In this document: positions 1 to 10,531 of the stretch, one piece after another
Layout: each line of letters starts with the position of its first letter
Position numbering within the stretch: position 1 is the first letter of the stretch
Source of the DNA: Chrysophaeum taylorii
Taxonomy: Eukaryota; Sar; Pelagophyceae; Pelagomonadales; Pelagomonadaceae
Reading direction: 5' to 3'
DNA length: 64,000 nucleotides
NCBI GenBank assembly: GCA_029834535.1
Contig: JAQMWT010000529.1
Coordinates: 186,001-250,000 of the forward strand
Position numbers and translations under genes: made by a program
Notes under the pieces: model-generated
What the model was told of the DNA's origin: nothing
What the model saw: the letters and a program-made list of their open reading frames with translations, nothing else
Database searches by the model: none

Positions 1-72
1 GCGCTCGGAGAAGAGCAGGTTATCGGTCGAATAGAGTGGCGAATCCCATGCCCGGGAGAGGTCCGAAGTTAG

Positions 73-1288
73 TTAGAGTGGCGAATTGCACGACAACACG
101 GTGATCGCGTCGTCGACTGGGAGTTGTGGTTCGAGCCTGGGGATGTCGAGGCGACCGAATTTTTGGCGCAGTTCGTCTCGACGGCCGCGGCGTTGGGGAC
201 GAGGCAGCACTTCACGCCCCGCTACTACGTGGTCGACGGCTCGACTCTCGACTGCGATACCCTCCACTGCCACAAACTCTGCACGAACCAAGGCCGGCAC
301 ATCGCGCCCAACGCCCTCAAGGCCGGCAAGGACCTCGTCGCAGAGACGCTGCGACGGCTCTGCGCGTGGCACCTCGCGAGCGCCGAGATTCCCGGCGTCG
401 GGCCAAAAAATCGTGGGCGTGCGTGGACTACTTCGCGCGATCTCGGGGCGGAGGAGGGCCGGCTTGCGTCTCCGAGGCCTTGGGCTTCGCTGGAGTCGAC
501 GAGACTCTCGTCGGCGCGTGCGTGGGCGACGTCGACGCCGACGTCCTCGACTCGGAGCTGGAGGGGTTGGATAATCGCGACCTCGGCCTCGGTTCGCGCC
601 CCCGAATGTCGCGTCAACGACCACGAGATCCTCCGCGTCCTCCAGACGATGTGCGCGACCTTTGACGAGGACGAGAGTGTCGCCGTCTGCGAGCGACGCG
701 ACCGGCTACGAGGAGTGCGTCCGCAAAGCCGTCAGTCTCGACTGGGGTCGCTGCGGCGAGACCTCGTTCGACGTTGGGTGCAACGCCTCGCGCGTCGTCG
801 TGCGAAAAGTCTGCGACGACCGCGTCTGCGGTTCTTCCCGCGAGGCGGTCGAGCTCGACGCGGGGATTTCGTCCCTGGCGTGCGGCCACACACGAACGAC
901 ACCGCGGCGTTGTCGTGCAGCCTGGATGACGTCCTCACGGTCGAGGACTGCGGCGGCGGCGGCGGCGTTGTCGTCAGGGGCGACTTTCCCGGCGGCACGT
1001 GCGTCAAATGCGCGTCCGTCAAGGAGCAGGAGCAGGATGCAGCCGTCATCCCAAACAAGAAACGCCGCAGCTCGGCTGCCGAAAAGGCCACCTCGGCTGC
1101 AATTGTCATGGTTGTCGTTGCGATCGTCGTTTATTTTCTCGTTTTGATTGCTCGCCGAGCCGCCATACGCCGCATCATCCTCGACAGCAAGGAGGTTCGA
1201 AAAGTTCCAGGTCCTGGACTCGATTCACAAAGAAGGGCCCCAGCTGGCGGTCGAGTTCGACCCCGACGAGAAAAAGTCAATGATATAG
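73..1288 (+). pseudogene. Vacuolar sorting receptor-like gene, 3' part, reading frame disrupted
   Basis: Translations of several frames match, in order, the plant/alga vacuolar sorting receptor (VSR) layout: a segment with WELW and FTPRYYV, then NQGRHIAPNALKAGKD followed by LRRLC (frame 1), then CVDYFARS and GDVDADVLDSELE (frame 3), then LQTMCATF (frame 1), a cysteine-rich stretch (frame 2), and a single membrane span near 1105-1155 (frame 1) with a short tail ending at a TAG at 1286-1288 (frame 2). VSRs are type I receptors that carry cargo from Golgi to vacuole. The frame changes at least five times with no room for introns. The first lies at an A6 run near 408-413, where one extra A would restore the frame. 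This is either a decaying gene or a set of homopolymer sequencing errors; the long intact ORFs elsewhere favour decay. The 5' end lies beyond the window or upstream of a missed intron. Confidence 0.55.
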
Positions 1289-1347
1289 TGATGATACACA
1301 GCTATTCCACCTCCACAAGAATAAGCATCATCCTTGTAAACTCCCCA

Positions 1348-4300
1348 TCATGGTGCTGGGGGCGAAATCACCATCTCCTGGAGGTCGTCGTCCTCCGGAG
1401 ACTTCTCCACCTCCGGAGGTGGTGGAAAATAAATCGGAGGAGGAGGAGGAGGTGGTGGTGGTGGTGCCTCCAGACGAGGTGCCTCCGCCGGAGGAGGTGC
1501 CTCCGCCGGAGGAGGTGCCGCCTTCGGAGATGCCGCCTTCGGAGATGCCGCCTCCGGAGATGCCGCCTTCGGAGATGCCTCCGCCTCCAGACGAGGTGCC
1601 TCCGCCTCCGGAGATGCCTCCGCCTCCGGAGATGCCTCCGCCTCCGGAGATGCCGCCTCCAGACGAGGTGCCTCCGCCTCCGGAGATGCCTCCGCCTCCG
1701 GAGATGCCTCCGCCTCCAGACGAGGTGCCTCCGCCTCCGGAGATGCCTCCGGTTTGGGCGGGTGTCTGCTTGTCCTGGGCTTCTTCAAAGGGGGACCCTC
1801 CTTGAGGTTGGGGAAGACGGCGACGCAATCGGCCTCGGCCTGCTTGGAGTCATTCGAGTGAATAAATCCGGCCGCAGCGGCCGCTGCCAAAAAGGCGGCA
1901 TCTGCGACCGCGTCGATCGCTTTGAGAGCATCGCTTTCTCGAAAGAGCGGATCGTCGAGGAGCTTTCGGACGTCTCTGCGAAGACGCAACGCGTGTTCCA
2001 AGCGTCCGCGAGCACACCCCAAGCGCGCGTCGAGGATGAGCAAGAGCATGGCTACCGTACAGCGCGATCGCTCCTTGGAGGAGACCGCCTGCGAATGCAA
2101 GAGCTCGAGACGCTCGGGATCATCGGTCCTGGCTACGAGGTCGACGTAGACGCGCACAAACTTCAACCGCAATCTGTCGTACTTTCTGCGGGACATATCG
2201 AGGCCGAAAAGCGCTTCGGAACGCCAGAGGGCGACGACTTGGGGGCGGCGTTTCTCGAATAGGGGTTCGAGCGCGCGACGCGCTTCGAAGTACGCGGGCT
2301 TCAATGCCTCCGCGAGACCTAACGCCGACCGCGGGTGATCCTTTCTCCGGAACCCGTCGACCGCGACGTCGCGTCCGAGTTTGAATTTTGTTCTCAAGAG
2401 ACGATACGTCGCGTCGGGGTCGCGCGACGATTCGGCAGCCCGCTCGAAACAGCTTAGGGCACCGAGCGCGTCGCCGGCGCGCCATCGGAGCTTTCCCAAA
2501 AGAAAGTCTGGACCCCACGACGGTTCGCTGTTTCCGCGCGCGCTTTCGCAGGCGGCCGCTGCGACAGCGGCGAGATTTTTGTGTTCTCTCTTCGCCCACC
2601 CCGCTTCGCGGACGGCGTCGTAGTACGAAGCTGCGAGCGGCAGGTAGTACCGCGGCGCGAGACGGGCAGCTTTTTCCCAGGCGACTCGGGCGGCGCTCCG
2701 GCGAGCGTCGGCGACGGCCGCGCCGAGACTCGCGACCCACGCGTCCGAGTAATCGGGGAGGTGCGACCACGGGCCCTCGAGGTTCGAGGCGGCACGCTGC
2801 TGCGCGACATGGTCGCTAAAGTCGACCTGAGCGAGCCACGACGGCCAGTCGTCGTCGCCGCCCGAGGGGCCCTCGACGGCGGACAACAGCGGGGCCGCCA
2901 GCGTCTGGAGCGTCCTCGCCAAAGACGCCCAGAGCTCGGCTTTTTGCGTCCCCGCGAGGGCCCGCAGATGCCACCGAACAGATTCTAGTCGCGTCTTCTC
3001 GTCCGTCGCCGTTTCCAGCTTGGCGATCATCATCTCGGCCAACGCCAACCGCGCCGCGTTTTCTTTCTCTTTTTTCGGTAGCTGGAATCTTGCGTCGTCG
3101 TCGTCGTCGAGCCTGTCGTCGTCGACCCAGTCGAGCTTGGACGCGAGAAAATCCAGCGCCGAGAGCACGTCTCTCCGCGGCGCCAACGTAAACCTCTTGT
3201 CTGTCCTCAGGACGTGCGGCGCGAGGAACGAGGTGAGGGCATCCAAGCCGCGCGCCCCTCGCTTCCGTTTCTCGACGGCCGCCGGCGTCGTGTGCGACGA
3301 GTCCGTGGCGCCGACCACCACTTTCAGCCCAAACAGACAACAGTAGCACTGCGCGACCGCCAGGCGCGCAGAAGAAGAAGAAGAAGAACGCGAGGCAACG
3401 CGCTTGCGCAAGAAGACGGCGTCCGCCGCGTCGCACGCCTTCGACTCGGCGAGGTAAGCGTGGGCTGCGGCGGCGAATTCCGGGGCCTTCTGCTGCTGCT
3501 GATGGGCCTCGACGACGTCGCACGCCAAAGATACTGCCAACGCTCGGAGATCCTTGTCCTTGGCCGAATCTACGACTCGCAGGACGCTCCCGAGGCGTTT
3601 CCTCGTCTGCGGGAGGCTCGACGCGGTCACGACTGCCGCCTTGGTGAGCGCGCCCTTACCCATAAAATCGAAGCAGACCCCGAGGAGCGCGTGTTGCGCT
3701 TGTTTTGTTCCTCCTCCTCCTCCTCCTCCGCGGTTGTCGTCGTCGTCGGCCAATTTCGCAATCTCCGAGACGGTCGCGAGGAGATTTTCGCTCTCTTCCT
3801 CGAAGGCCCTGGTAGCCCCCTTCTGGACGCACGCGACCAATCGTGCTTCGAGCAAGGCGACTTCGCAGTTTGTAGTCAGGACCTCGCGGAGCGTCTGGAG
3901 GAGCGTCGATAGAGGTCCGCGAACCTCGATCAACGCTACGGTCAACTGCAAGACTAAATCGCATCGTTCGTAGCGATCCGCGCACGTCCGCGCAAGATGC
4001 TCCAGCACGCCCTCCACAGCCTCGACATCCTGGAAAGTCGCGAGCTGGTCGGGCGGAGCTTCGACGACCACCAGCCTTTCCACTTCCCGCCACAGCTCCT
4101 CGTCCAGCGAGGCGGCCTCGAGTTTCTTCTTCGTTTCCTCGACTCTCTTCGCCGCGCGCGCCGCTTCGCCGCGCGCCTCGAGCGCGTCGCGGGATACGGT
4201 GATTCCAATGTGGGGGAGCTCCAGCGGCTCCTCCGGCACGATTGGGGGCTCCTCGTCGCAGATGAGGGCCACGAGCCACCGCGACCTCAGCTCGACGACG

Positions 4301-5586
4301 GGATCTACGAATCGTTCGAAGACGTACTCGTCTCCGGGGGCGGACGAGAACCGCGCCGCAATCTCCGCAACGCGCACCGTTTTCTTCTCGAGGTACCACT
4401 CGAGCTCGGCAACCAGCATCTCGCTCCGGGGGTCGAGCGGAGGAAAGTACTCGAGGACGATTTCTCCGGCTTTGAGCGTAAGTTCTTTCAGTCGACGCGT
4501 CGACAGCAAAGAGAGAGTCGTCGCCATTCGATGCACCAAAAGCTTCAAGATGTCCAATATCGACTTGGACCCGCGGCAGTGGGCCTCGAAGAACGCGTCA
4601 AAGTCCTCGGGGTCGCACACCTCCTCCTCCTCCTCCTGAACATCATCCTTAACTGCGACTACGTCGTCGATCCAGTCCGGTAGCTCGCTCGCGAGGCGAG
4701 CGCTCGGGAGCTGCGCGACGACCTCCTCTCGTTCGGCCCTCGCGGCCTTGCGATGCTTTTGGCGCAACGACTGCCTCGTGGCCTCGGGGGACTGCGTCGT
4801 CGTCGGCCTCCTGGTGGCCTCCACCATACTCTCGACGACGACGATAAATTCCACGGCTATTCTCGCGTCGAGCGTCACCACCTGAAGACTCGACGGGACA
4901 TACCGGTCGCTTCGCATCGCCTCAAACACCTCCAGCAAGCTCGCCACCAGCGCGCTCCAGGTGCGGCTCGTGCACGCGACCACGCGACACACGGGGCCTT
5001 GCGGAAATTTTGGGCTCGCGGCCGCCGCTCGGCGCGCGAACTTCTCTCCGAGATCCGCCACCTTGTCTCCCGCGATTCGCCGCGTTATTTCTGGTTCGTC
5101 CAGCCGCGCGTTCCGGATCCGCACGACCTCCTGGGCCGCCACCCACGCCAGCCGCGCGCGACTCATCGCGCGAAGCTTGTCGCGCTGTGTTTTCGTTTCC
5201 GTTTCGCGGTCCGCGAGCCGCATCGCGCGGAGCCACAGCCCGGCGTCGTCCTTTTGCACGCCCGCCAGACACGCATCGAGGGCCCCGTCGACGTCCCCGA
5301 GCTCCTCGCGCGCCTGGGAAAGCGACCGCGCGGCGGCCGCCCTCAGCTCCTTTCGGAGTGGCGATTCCTCCCCTCCCGACGACGACGACGACGACGACAG
5401 GAGCTCTTCGAGAATATCCCGGTACGTCTTCTCCTGCCGGCGCCAGCCCTCCGCGTCCTTCGGCTCTTGAACGTACGCCTCCTCGTACGCACGACTCAGC
5501 CTCAGCTCTGTGAGCTCGGCCGACGCCTCGAGGGCGGCACGAGCTTCCTGCTGATCTTCGGCAGCGGTGTTTACGGTCGCCCACAT
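1348..5586 (-). CDS. Large TPR-type protein, HIR3/CABIN1-like (1412 aa)
   Basis: One uninterrupted ORF starting at ATG 5586. The protein is almost wholly alpha-helical with TPR-like repeats. The N-terminal part (a repeat with GDVDGALDACLAG, then LWLRAMRLADR) and a central block with PDFLLGKLRWRAGDALGALS resemble the histone-chaperone subunit HIR3/CABIN1, where a similar YMLGK motif sits in a TPR. HIR3/CABIN1 scaffolds the HIR complex that deposits H3.3-H4. Acidic stretches and a poly-Ser run occur. The last about 130 residues are a tandem repeat rich in PEAEASPEAEA and PRLEA followed by a polyproline run, so the C terminus is probably disordered. A shared 77-bp repeat begins 48 bp upstream of the start. 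The family call rests on remembered motif similarity and is moderate; that it is a real TPR-like gene is much surer. Confidence 0.6.
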   Translation of the reverse strand: MWATVNTAAEDQQEARAALEASAELTELRLSRAYEEAYVQEPKDAEGWRRQEKTYRDILEELLSSSSSSSGGEESPLRKELRAAAARSLSQAREELGDVDGALDACLAGVQKDDAGLWLRAMRLADRETETKTQRDKLRAMSRARLAWVAAQEVVRIRNARLDEPEITRRIAGDKVADLGEKFARRAAAASPKFPQGPVCRVVACTSRTWSALVASLLEVFEAMRSDRYVPSSLQVVTLDARIAVEFIVVVESMVEATRRPTTTQSPEATRQSLRQKHRKAARAEREEVVAQLPSARLASELPDWIDDVVAVKDDVQEEEEEVCDPEDFDAFFEAHCRGSKSILDILKLLVHRMATTLSLLSTRRLKELTLKAGEIVLEYFPPLDPRSEMLVAELEWYLEKKTVRVAEIAARFSSAPGDEYVFERFVDPVVELRSRWLVALICDEEPPIVPEEPLELPHIGITVSRDALEARGEAARAAKRVEETKKKLEAASLDEELWREVERLVVVEAPPDQLATFQDVEAVEGVLEHLARTCADRYERCDLVLQLTVALIEVRGPLSTLLQTLREVLTTNCEVALLEARLVACVQKGATRAFEEESENLLATVSEIAKLADDDDNRGGGGGGGTKQAQHALLGVCFDFMGKGALTKAAVVTASSLPQTRKRLGSVLRVVDSAKDKDLRALAVSLACDVVEAHQQQQKAPEFAAAAHAYLAESKACDAADAVFLRKRVASRSSSSSSARLAVAQCYCCLFGLKVVVGATDSSHTTPAAVEKRKRGARGLDALTSFLAPHVLRTDKRFTLAPRRDVLSALDFLASKLDWVDDDRLDDDDDARFQLPKKEKENAARLALAEMMIAKLETATDEKTRLESVRWHLRALAGTQKAELWASLARTLQTLAAPLLSAVEGPSGGDDDWPSWLAQVDFSDHVAQQRAASNLEGPWSHLPDYSDAWVASLGAAVADARRSAARVAWEKAARLAPRYYLPLAASYYDAVREAGWAKREHKNLAAVAAAACESARGNSEPSWGPDFLLGKLRWRAGDALGALSCFERAAESSRDPDATYRLLRTKFKLGRDVAVDGFRRKDHPRSALGLAEALKPAYFEARRALEPLFEKRRPQVVALWRSEALFGLDMSRRKYDRLRLKFVRVYVDLVARTDDPERLELLHSQAVSSKERSRCTVAMLLLILDARLGCARGRLEHALRLRRDVRKLLDDPLFRESDALKAIDAVADAAFLAAAAAAGFIHSNDSKQAEADCVAVFPNLKEGPPLKKPRTSRHPPKPEASPEAEAPRLEAEASPEAEASPEAEAPRLEAASPEAEASPEAEASPEAEAPRLEAEASPKAASPEAASPKAASPKAAPPPAEAPPPAEAPRLEAPPPPPPPPPPIYFPPPPEVEKSPEDDDLQEMVISPPAP
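1478..1753. repeat. Coding minisatellite, GCCTCCGCCTCCGGAGAT type
   Basis: Imperfect tandem units of 9, 18 and 27 bp built from CCTCCGCCTCCGGAGATG and CCAGACGAGGTG. They encode the PEAEAS/PRLEA repeat of the HIR3/CABIN1-like protein on the minus strand. The array is open in all frames of both strands, which explains the long shadow ORFs here. Confidence 0.85.
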
Positions 5587-6111
5587 ACGACTGGTAGTAG
5601 GGTAAGTTTCAATGCGCGGCGGTGGTACCAGTCTGTCTTTAAATGTCGACTGCTAAGAGGGGGGGGTGTGTGTGGGGAGCATGAAGGATGTGGGTGGGTT
5701 TGTGGGGTATGAGGGATGTGCCTGACGGGCGTACCAGTCTGGCTTCGCTTTTCTTTCCCCCTATAGACTAGTAGTAGCATATTCGCTCTTACATCCTCCC
5801 GTCTTCGGGTCTCGGGTGTGTGGCGCGCTCCGATGAGACGATGATGACCGAACAGCGCCATCCTGCCTCGTGCGGCGAGTTGGACAAGTCCATCCTTGCG
5901 GTTCCTGCGACGCACACGTTTTGCGCGTCGGCGCCACGTCACCTGCTGAGATGCCCAGGTCCCTACGAGCACCTTCGACCGGAGCCCCGACTATTTATTC
6001 GGACATCATCATTGTTCAAAAGACAGAAGCGGTGTCCGCGCGTGTCGGCACTCGTTTGGTCTTAGACTAACCGCTGCCGCGAGTTGCTCCCATAATACGT
6101 TACCTTTTTCA

Positions 6112-6142
<31 letters not shown>

Positions 6143-6627
6143 GCCTCCGCGGCTTTCGATGATATGACCAGCAGGACGCGACGTTGACGAAGAGAGCCGT
6201 CGTCGTCGTCGTCGCGTACTCCGCGCCTAAAAGTTGTTGGTTGACACGCGCGCGTCGGATCACCCCGATTCGTTTTTTCGGCACAAAAAAATCGTTCTTC
6301 TCCTAGATCGTCGTCGTCGTCGTCGCCGCCGCCTTGTCTTCCGCATCGCCCATGATGACAAAAGTGCCCAGAAGACATTTTAATAATTTGGAAACGTCAC
6401 GAAACTGCTGAAGGACAACGAACATTCGTGAATTTCAATAAAAAAATGGCCCACAGAACGCAATACCAGGAACATCCACTTTTTTTAAATCCCACAGTAG
6501 TAATATTAAGTCTAGTCATCAGAAGTTGACGTTTCCCCGCGAATGTTCCCATCATATTTAAGCCTTTTGGAGAGTCCCAAATTCCACGCTAGAATAGAAG
6601 ACGACGACGAGTTCGCCGTCAATAATA
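5587..6627. other. Intergenic, no gene seen
   Basis: About 1 kb between two genes. It holds copy A of the 77-bp repeat (5634-5710), a near-duplicate GTACCAGTCT at about 5626 and 5732 bracketing that copy, and an (ATG)n microsatellite at 6112-6142. The short ORFs present have low-complexity translations and no recognisable domain. Confidence 0.7.
5634..5710 (-). repeat. 77-bp dispersed repeat, copy A
   Basis: Identical over 77 bp, by eye, to 15,980-16,056 in opposite orientation, including the run of eight C. It ends TTAGCAGTCGACATTTAAAG and reads towards the HIR3/CABIN1-like gene, ending 48 bp before its ATG. Confidence 0.9.
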
Positions 6628-9133
6628 ATGCGATGCTGTTGCCTCACGCTGTTGTTGTTGTGGGGGTGCAGCGCGCATGCCGTCAGCAGCAGCAGAAGAA
6701 GAAGATTAAGAAGAAGAAAGGTCAACAGCACGTTTGTGGAGGTCGTGCTGCTGACGGATCGCATCGCGCCGTCCGCAGTCTTGGCGTCGATCTGCGTCAA
6801 CACGGATGCAGCACTCCGTTTCCACCTAGTGGTGCCCGACGAGCTCGCCGAGGCCCCCGCGCACCTCGTGCCGCCCCAGTGTGCGGGCGCGGCGTGGCGG
6901 GTCCTCGCGGAGAGTGCGGTCGTGCAGAGCATCCGCGAGAGCGGGCTGAAACTCTCTTGGGAGTTGGCGGTGCCGCTCTCAAATTTGAGCGTTCGCGTCG
7001 CGGCGTGGGACCAGTCGCCGAAGCACAACTCGGTCTTCAACTGCCTGCGGTTCTACCTGCCGCGGCTACCCGAGTTCGAAGACATCGATTCGATAATATT
7101 CGTCGACGACGACGTCGTCGTGCAGGGCGACGTCGCTCGATTATGGGAGTATCCCCTCGACAAATCGCTGACCGCTGGCTGCCTCAACTGGATCTGGAAC
7201 TCGCGGTGCGGGAGAATGGAATCAAGCACCAACATGTCGTACGTCCAAGTGCCATACTTTGGCTTTGGCGCGCTCCCGAAAGGTGGCGGAGGTTCGACGC
7301 TAGACTTGGAGTGCACGTCCGACGACCAAAAAGAGTGCGCACCACCGGGGTTTTTCGCGTCGCTCGCCGAGAGGTCGGCCGCAATCCACGGCACGACCTT
7401 GACGGTCGACGCCCTGCGCACCAAGCGTGCCTGGAACTTTGGCCTCAACAAGTTCAACATGACGGCGTGGCGGGCGACGAACGTCACCGAGCGATATCTC
7501 GAGTGGATCGAGGCCAACGGGGAGCTCGGGTGGTTCCAACCGACGAGCCTTGGCTATGGCCTCGGGATTCCTTTTTTGACGCTCGCCGACGACGTCGTCT
7601 GCACGGACGACCCTGCTGCTGGTATGCCCGTTCTCCACGGCCTCGGGTTTGTCGAGCCAGACGACCTCGAGGTCGCCAACGTCCCGCTCGATTCGATCGA
7701 GACTTATTATGCGTTGCATTGGAACGGCGATCGCAAGCCCTACTCGGAGATCGACGCGATTCCGGAATATGCGAACTACTTTCTCGCGCACGCGGCCGAT
7801 ATCAAAAACGCCACTTCCCGAAGACGACCCCCCGGAACGTCCGTCGTCGGAAACTTTGTCGTGTGGACGGAGCCTCGGAGTGGCTCGGAATGGTTCATGA
7901 ACGTCATCGACCAGCACACCAATGTCTGCGCCTCGGGCGAAGCGCACAGCACTGGACGCGGCTGGCCGCGCGAAGCGTTGCTCCCGTCGCGATTGCTCCG
8001 AGACGACGATAACGTCCTCGAGCTGTGCCAGCCAAAAGCCGTGTGTCACTGGGGCGTCACCTCGCGTTTGCTCGCGAACCTCCTCTCGACGCATGGACTA
8101 TCCGCGTGCGACGACTCGATCCTCCCGACGACCACCTCCTCGTACGGAGCACACCTCGCCACCTTGTGCGCAATTTTGGAAAGAGCCGCGCCGGAGGCGA
8201 GCGTCGTCGACGACGGGTGGGATCTTGACCAGGTGATGCGGGAGTCCTTCCGCGTCTTCATCGCCGAGGTCCTCGGTTCTCCCTCATCACCTCCCTTGTC
8301 GAGGAGACGACGCCAGTTGCAGCAGCAGCAGCAGCAGGTGCTGGTCGCGAGGAGACCACCGCCGCCGCTAAAAGAGTCGCGCGCGATGCCTTGCTCTTGT
8401 CCGCCCGGAACGACAATGACCGGCACCAAGATCATGAATGGCTGGCTGGATGCGGAGCACCCCCAAAAATATGATATAAACTTCGTCGCGAATATCCTCG
8501 ATGACCTTGGCTCGAAGATCGTCGTCCTCGATCGCAACAACCTGTGCGTCGTCGTCGTATTGTTGCGCGTCGCCGAGACAACGCCCGCGTTTTTAGGTTC
8601 GGGGCCTACGTGAGCCTCCGCGTCGCGGAGTTGACTCGAAAATTTCACTGTCGAGGAAGTTCCTGCCGCCACGAAGGGCGCGTTCGCGTCGACATCGACC
8701 GGCTTCTGGAATTCATCCGCCACACGTTGCGCCATCGAGAGAAACGCGATGCTCTTCTGGGTTCAAAGAAAACGAGGTTCGAGGTGTTGCGCATCCAGTA
8801 CGAGTTCTGCGTCGAGAACAAGCCGGCGTGCTTCCGAAAGGTGCTCGGCTTTCTCGCGGTAGACAACAACGACCGCGTTTTGGAAACCCTGTTGGCATCG
8901 GACGTGACATCCCGAGACGTCCGAACGGCGGTCGAGCGCGTCTCGAATTTCGACGCGGTCGCTCGGGCGCTCGTCGAGGCTGGGATGGGACATTATTTGA
9001 CGCTCGACGAACTCGCTTCTGTTGCGAACAGCAGCACAACGACCAGAGGGGTCGACAATGCGATGCATGCGACACCAGACGTCGTTCAAGACGACGCGTC
9101 GATGCCGATCAGGCGCCGTGCGCCGCAAAGAAC

Positions 9134-9143
<10 letters not shown>
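6628..9143 (+). CDS. Secreted GT8-type glycosyltransferase fused to a sulfotransferase-like domain
   Basis: Exons 6628-8543 and 8597-9143 (820 aa). A Leu/Cys-rich signal peptide or anchor (1-18) is followed by a GT8 domain: strand VVLLTDR, LRFYLP, and the metal-binding DxD-type motif IIFVDDDVVVQGD at about 157-168, typical of galacturonosyltransferase-like enzymes. From about residue 408 a second domain begins with VVWTEPRSGSEWF, matching the 5'-PSB loop (PRSGS) of PAPS-dependent Stf0-type sulfotransferases, then VLDRNNL at the exon junction, matching the 3'-PB region. The intron (donor GTGCGT, acceptor TTTTTAG, 53 bp) yields RNNLFGAYVSLRVAEL. Without it the ORF stops 23 codons on. The protein probably acts in the Golgi lumen, making and sulfating a glycan or cell-surface polysaccharide. 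Substrates cannot be told. Poly-Gln lies near 8320. Confidence 0.8.
8544..8596 (+). other. Intron, 53 bp
   Basis: GTGCGT donor and TTTTTAG acceptor. Removal joins two frames inside the sulfotransferase core and gives a family-like sequence across the junction. Confidence 0.75.

Positions 9144-9169
<26 letters not shown>
9134..9169. repeat. (AACT)n microsatellite
   Basis: Nine tandem AACT units starting inside the last codons of the glycosyl/sulfotransferase gene, which takes its TAA stop from the repeat. The repeat puts a stop in every forward frame. Confidence 0.95.
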
Positions 9170-10120
9170 CGGGCACCACCACCATCACACCAGGCTCGCG
9201 GCGGCGGCGGCTCCGTACTGCAGCCAGAGACTTGTCTCCTCTTTCCCGACGACCAACGTAGGCCTCTCCTTAGGCCGGCCGACAAAGTCGGCTCCAAGAT
9301 TGTTCGTTAGTCAGGAAAGGCCCCCCCGACTTGAGATCGGCAAAAAGCGGCAAAAAAAGAAAATCGATGGCCAATCAATCAATCATCTCGAGCAAGCGGG
9401 AGGGGGAATGGTGGATTTGCCCAAAGAGATACCTAAGTGCTCTTCGATATGCCTGAGCAGGCCAATTGCGGGCCGTTCCGGGCCCCTTCGACCGTCGGCT
9501 CCTCTTCTAGAACGCGTGGTCGTTGTTTTATGGCAGCTGCCGACTGCTGCTGAAAGTGTGGGAGTGCGGACGGGCGGAGTGCCGTGTGGGGTGCGAGGGC
9601 GCAAGAGGAGCCCCCCTCCTAACAGCATCCGAGAAGTTCGCAGCCGAACCGACGCTGGCAACGAGAGGGGGGAGGCCCAGCTCGCAGTTGATTGGTTGGA
9701 TGCGTGGTGGATTGTTCATGACCACCATATGTTTGTTTATAAGCACCACTCTTTTTTTGTTGTGAGACTCTGATACACCCGGCGCGCACCTTCCTCGAGG
9801 AAATCGTCGTCGTCGCAAAAGGTCAGAAACACTTTTCTCCGACGCTTTCCGAGGATTTTGTTTTTCTGAATCTTTTGGGCCCTTCGATTCAGAAATTCGG
9901 GGTATAACATTGTATAATGTATTAATATTGTTGGTCTGATGCCCTCTACCCCCCACGGCACTCCAAGCAATCGAAAACCCTTATATATAAAAAAAAGGCG
10001 CCGCGGGAAATAATACTGAAGTATATTCATCATCCAAATAATACTCGTGACTACTTGTTACGCGCGGACTCATATGCTTTGGTGTAGCCGAGTAATAAAA
10101 TCAAATCCAGCATGATCGTC
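9170..10120. other. Intergenic, no gene seen
   Basis: No ORF here has recognisable or protein-like composition. GC content falls towards 10 kb. Nothing else stands out. Confidence 0.6.
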
Positions 10121-10531
10121 GTGATAATTAGAGATGGATATTTTTCTATCTAGGGTTTATCCCTACCCTAACTTCATTCCACACCAAACCAGAAACCACA
10201 GTGTCTATCACCGCGTTGCTCTTTGTGACGTTGGACGTTTAAGAGTAGCATTACCACTGCCATTGTCGACCGGAGGAGGGATACAGTGATTGTGACTATC
10301 CCTAAATATGGGCTACGGGGGTAGTTTTTGACTGTCTTTATGTATGGGCCAAGGCCGGTAGAGAACGGCACTCGTAATGCTGCTGCCCTTTAACGTCACG
10401 GGGCTAACGACACAAAAAGCAGCGCGGAGATCGACACAGCAATTTCTGATTTGGGCTGGAAAGTGTGAAGTAAGAATGACGCTAGGATATAGGGACCTAA
10501 TTAGAAACGTATCAATCTCTAATTATAATCA
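10121..10531. mobile_element. Fold-back MITE-like element with arms of about 150 bp
   Basis: The left arm (about 10,121-10,265) and the reverse complement of the right arm (about 10,377-10,531) align along most of their length. Both start near ATAATTAGAGAT, continue through TTTCTA and TAGG blocks, and reach CAGAAA, CCGCG and a final GTTTAA/GTTAAA then AG(T/G)GCAGCA-type segment. By eye identity is roughly 70-80 percent with small gaps. The loop is about 110 bp. There is no coding capacity. Long imperfect terminal inverted repeats around a small core are the form of a fold-back or MITE. The exact ends and target duplication are unclear. Confidence 0.6.

Noticed and set aside
124-2262. A 712-codon plus-strand ORF spanning the VSR remains and the antisense of the next gene
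   Set aside because: Only parts before about 1200 show VSR motifs. The rest is Arg-rich antisense of the HIR3/CABIN1-like 3' end and its minisatellite.
10150-10172. Telomere-like TAGGGTTTA...CCCTAACC-type words
   Set aside because: Only isolated words, not a tandem array, and they form part of the fold-back arm.
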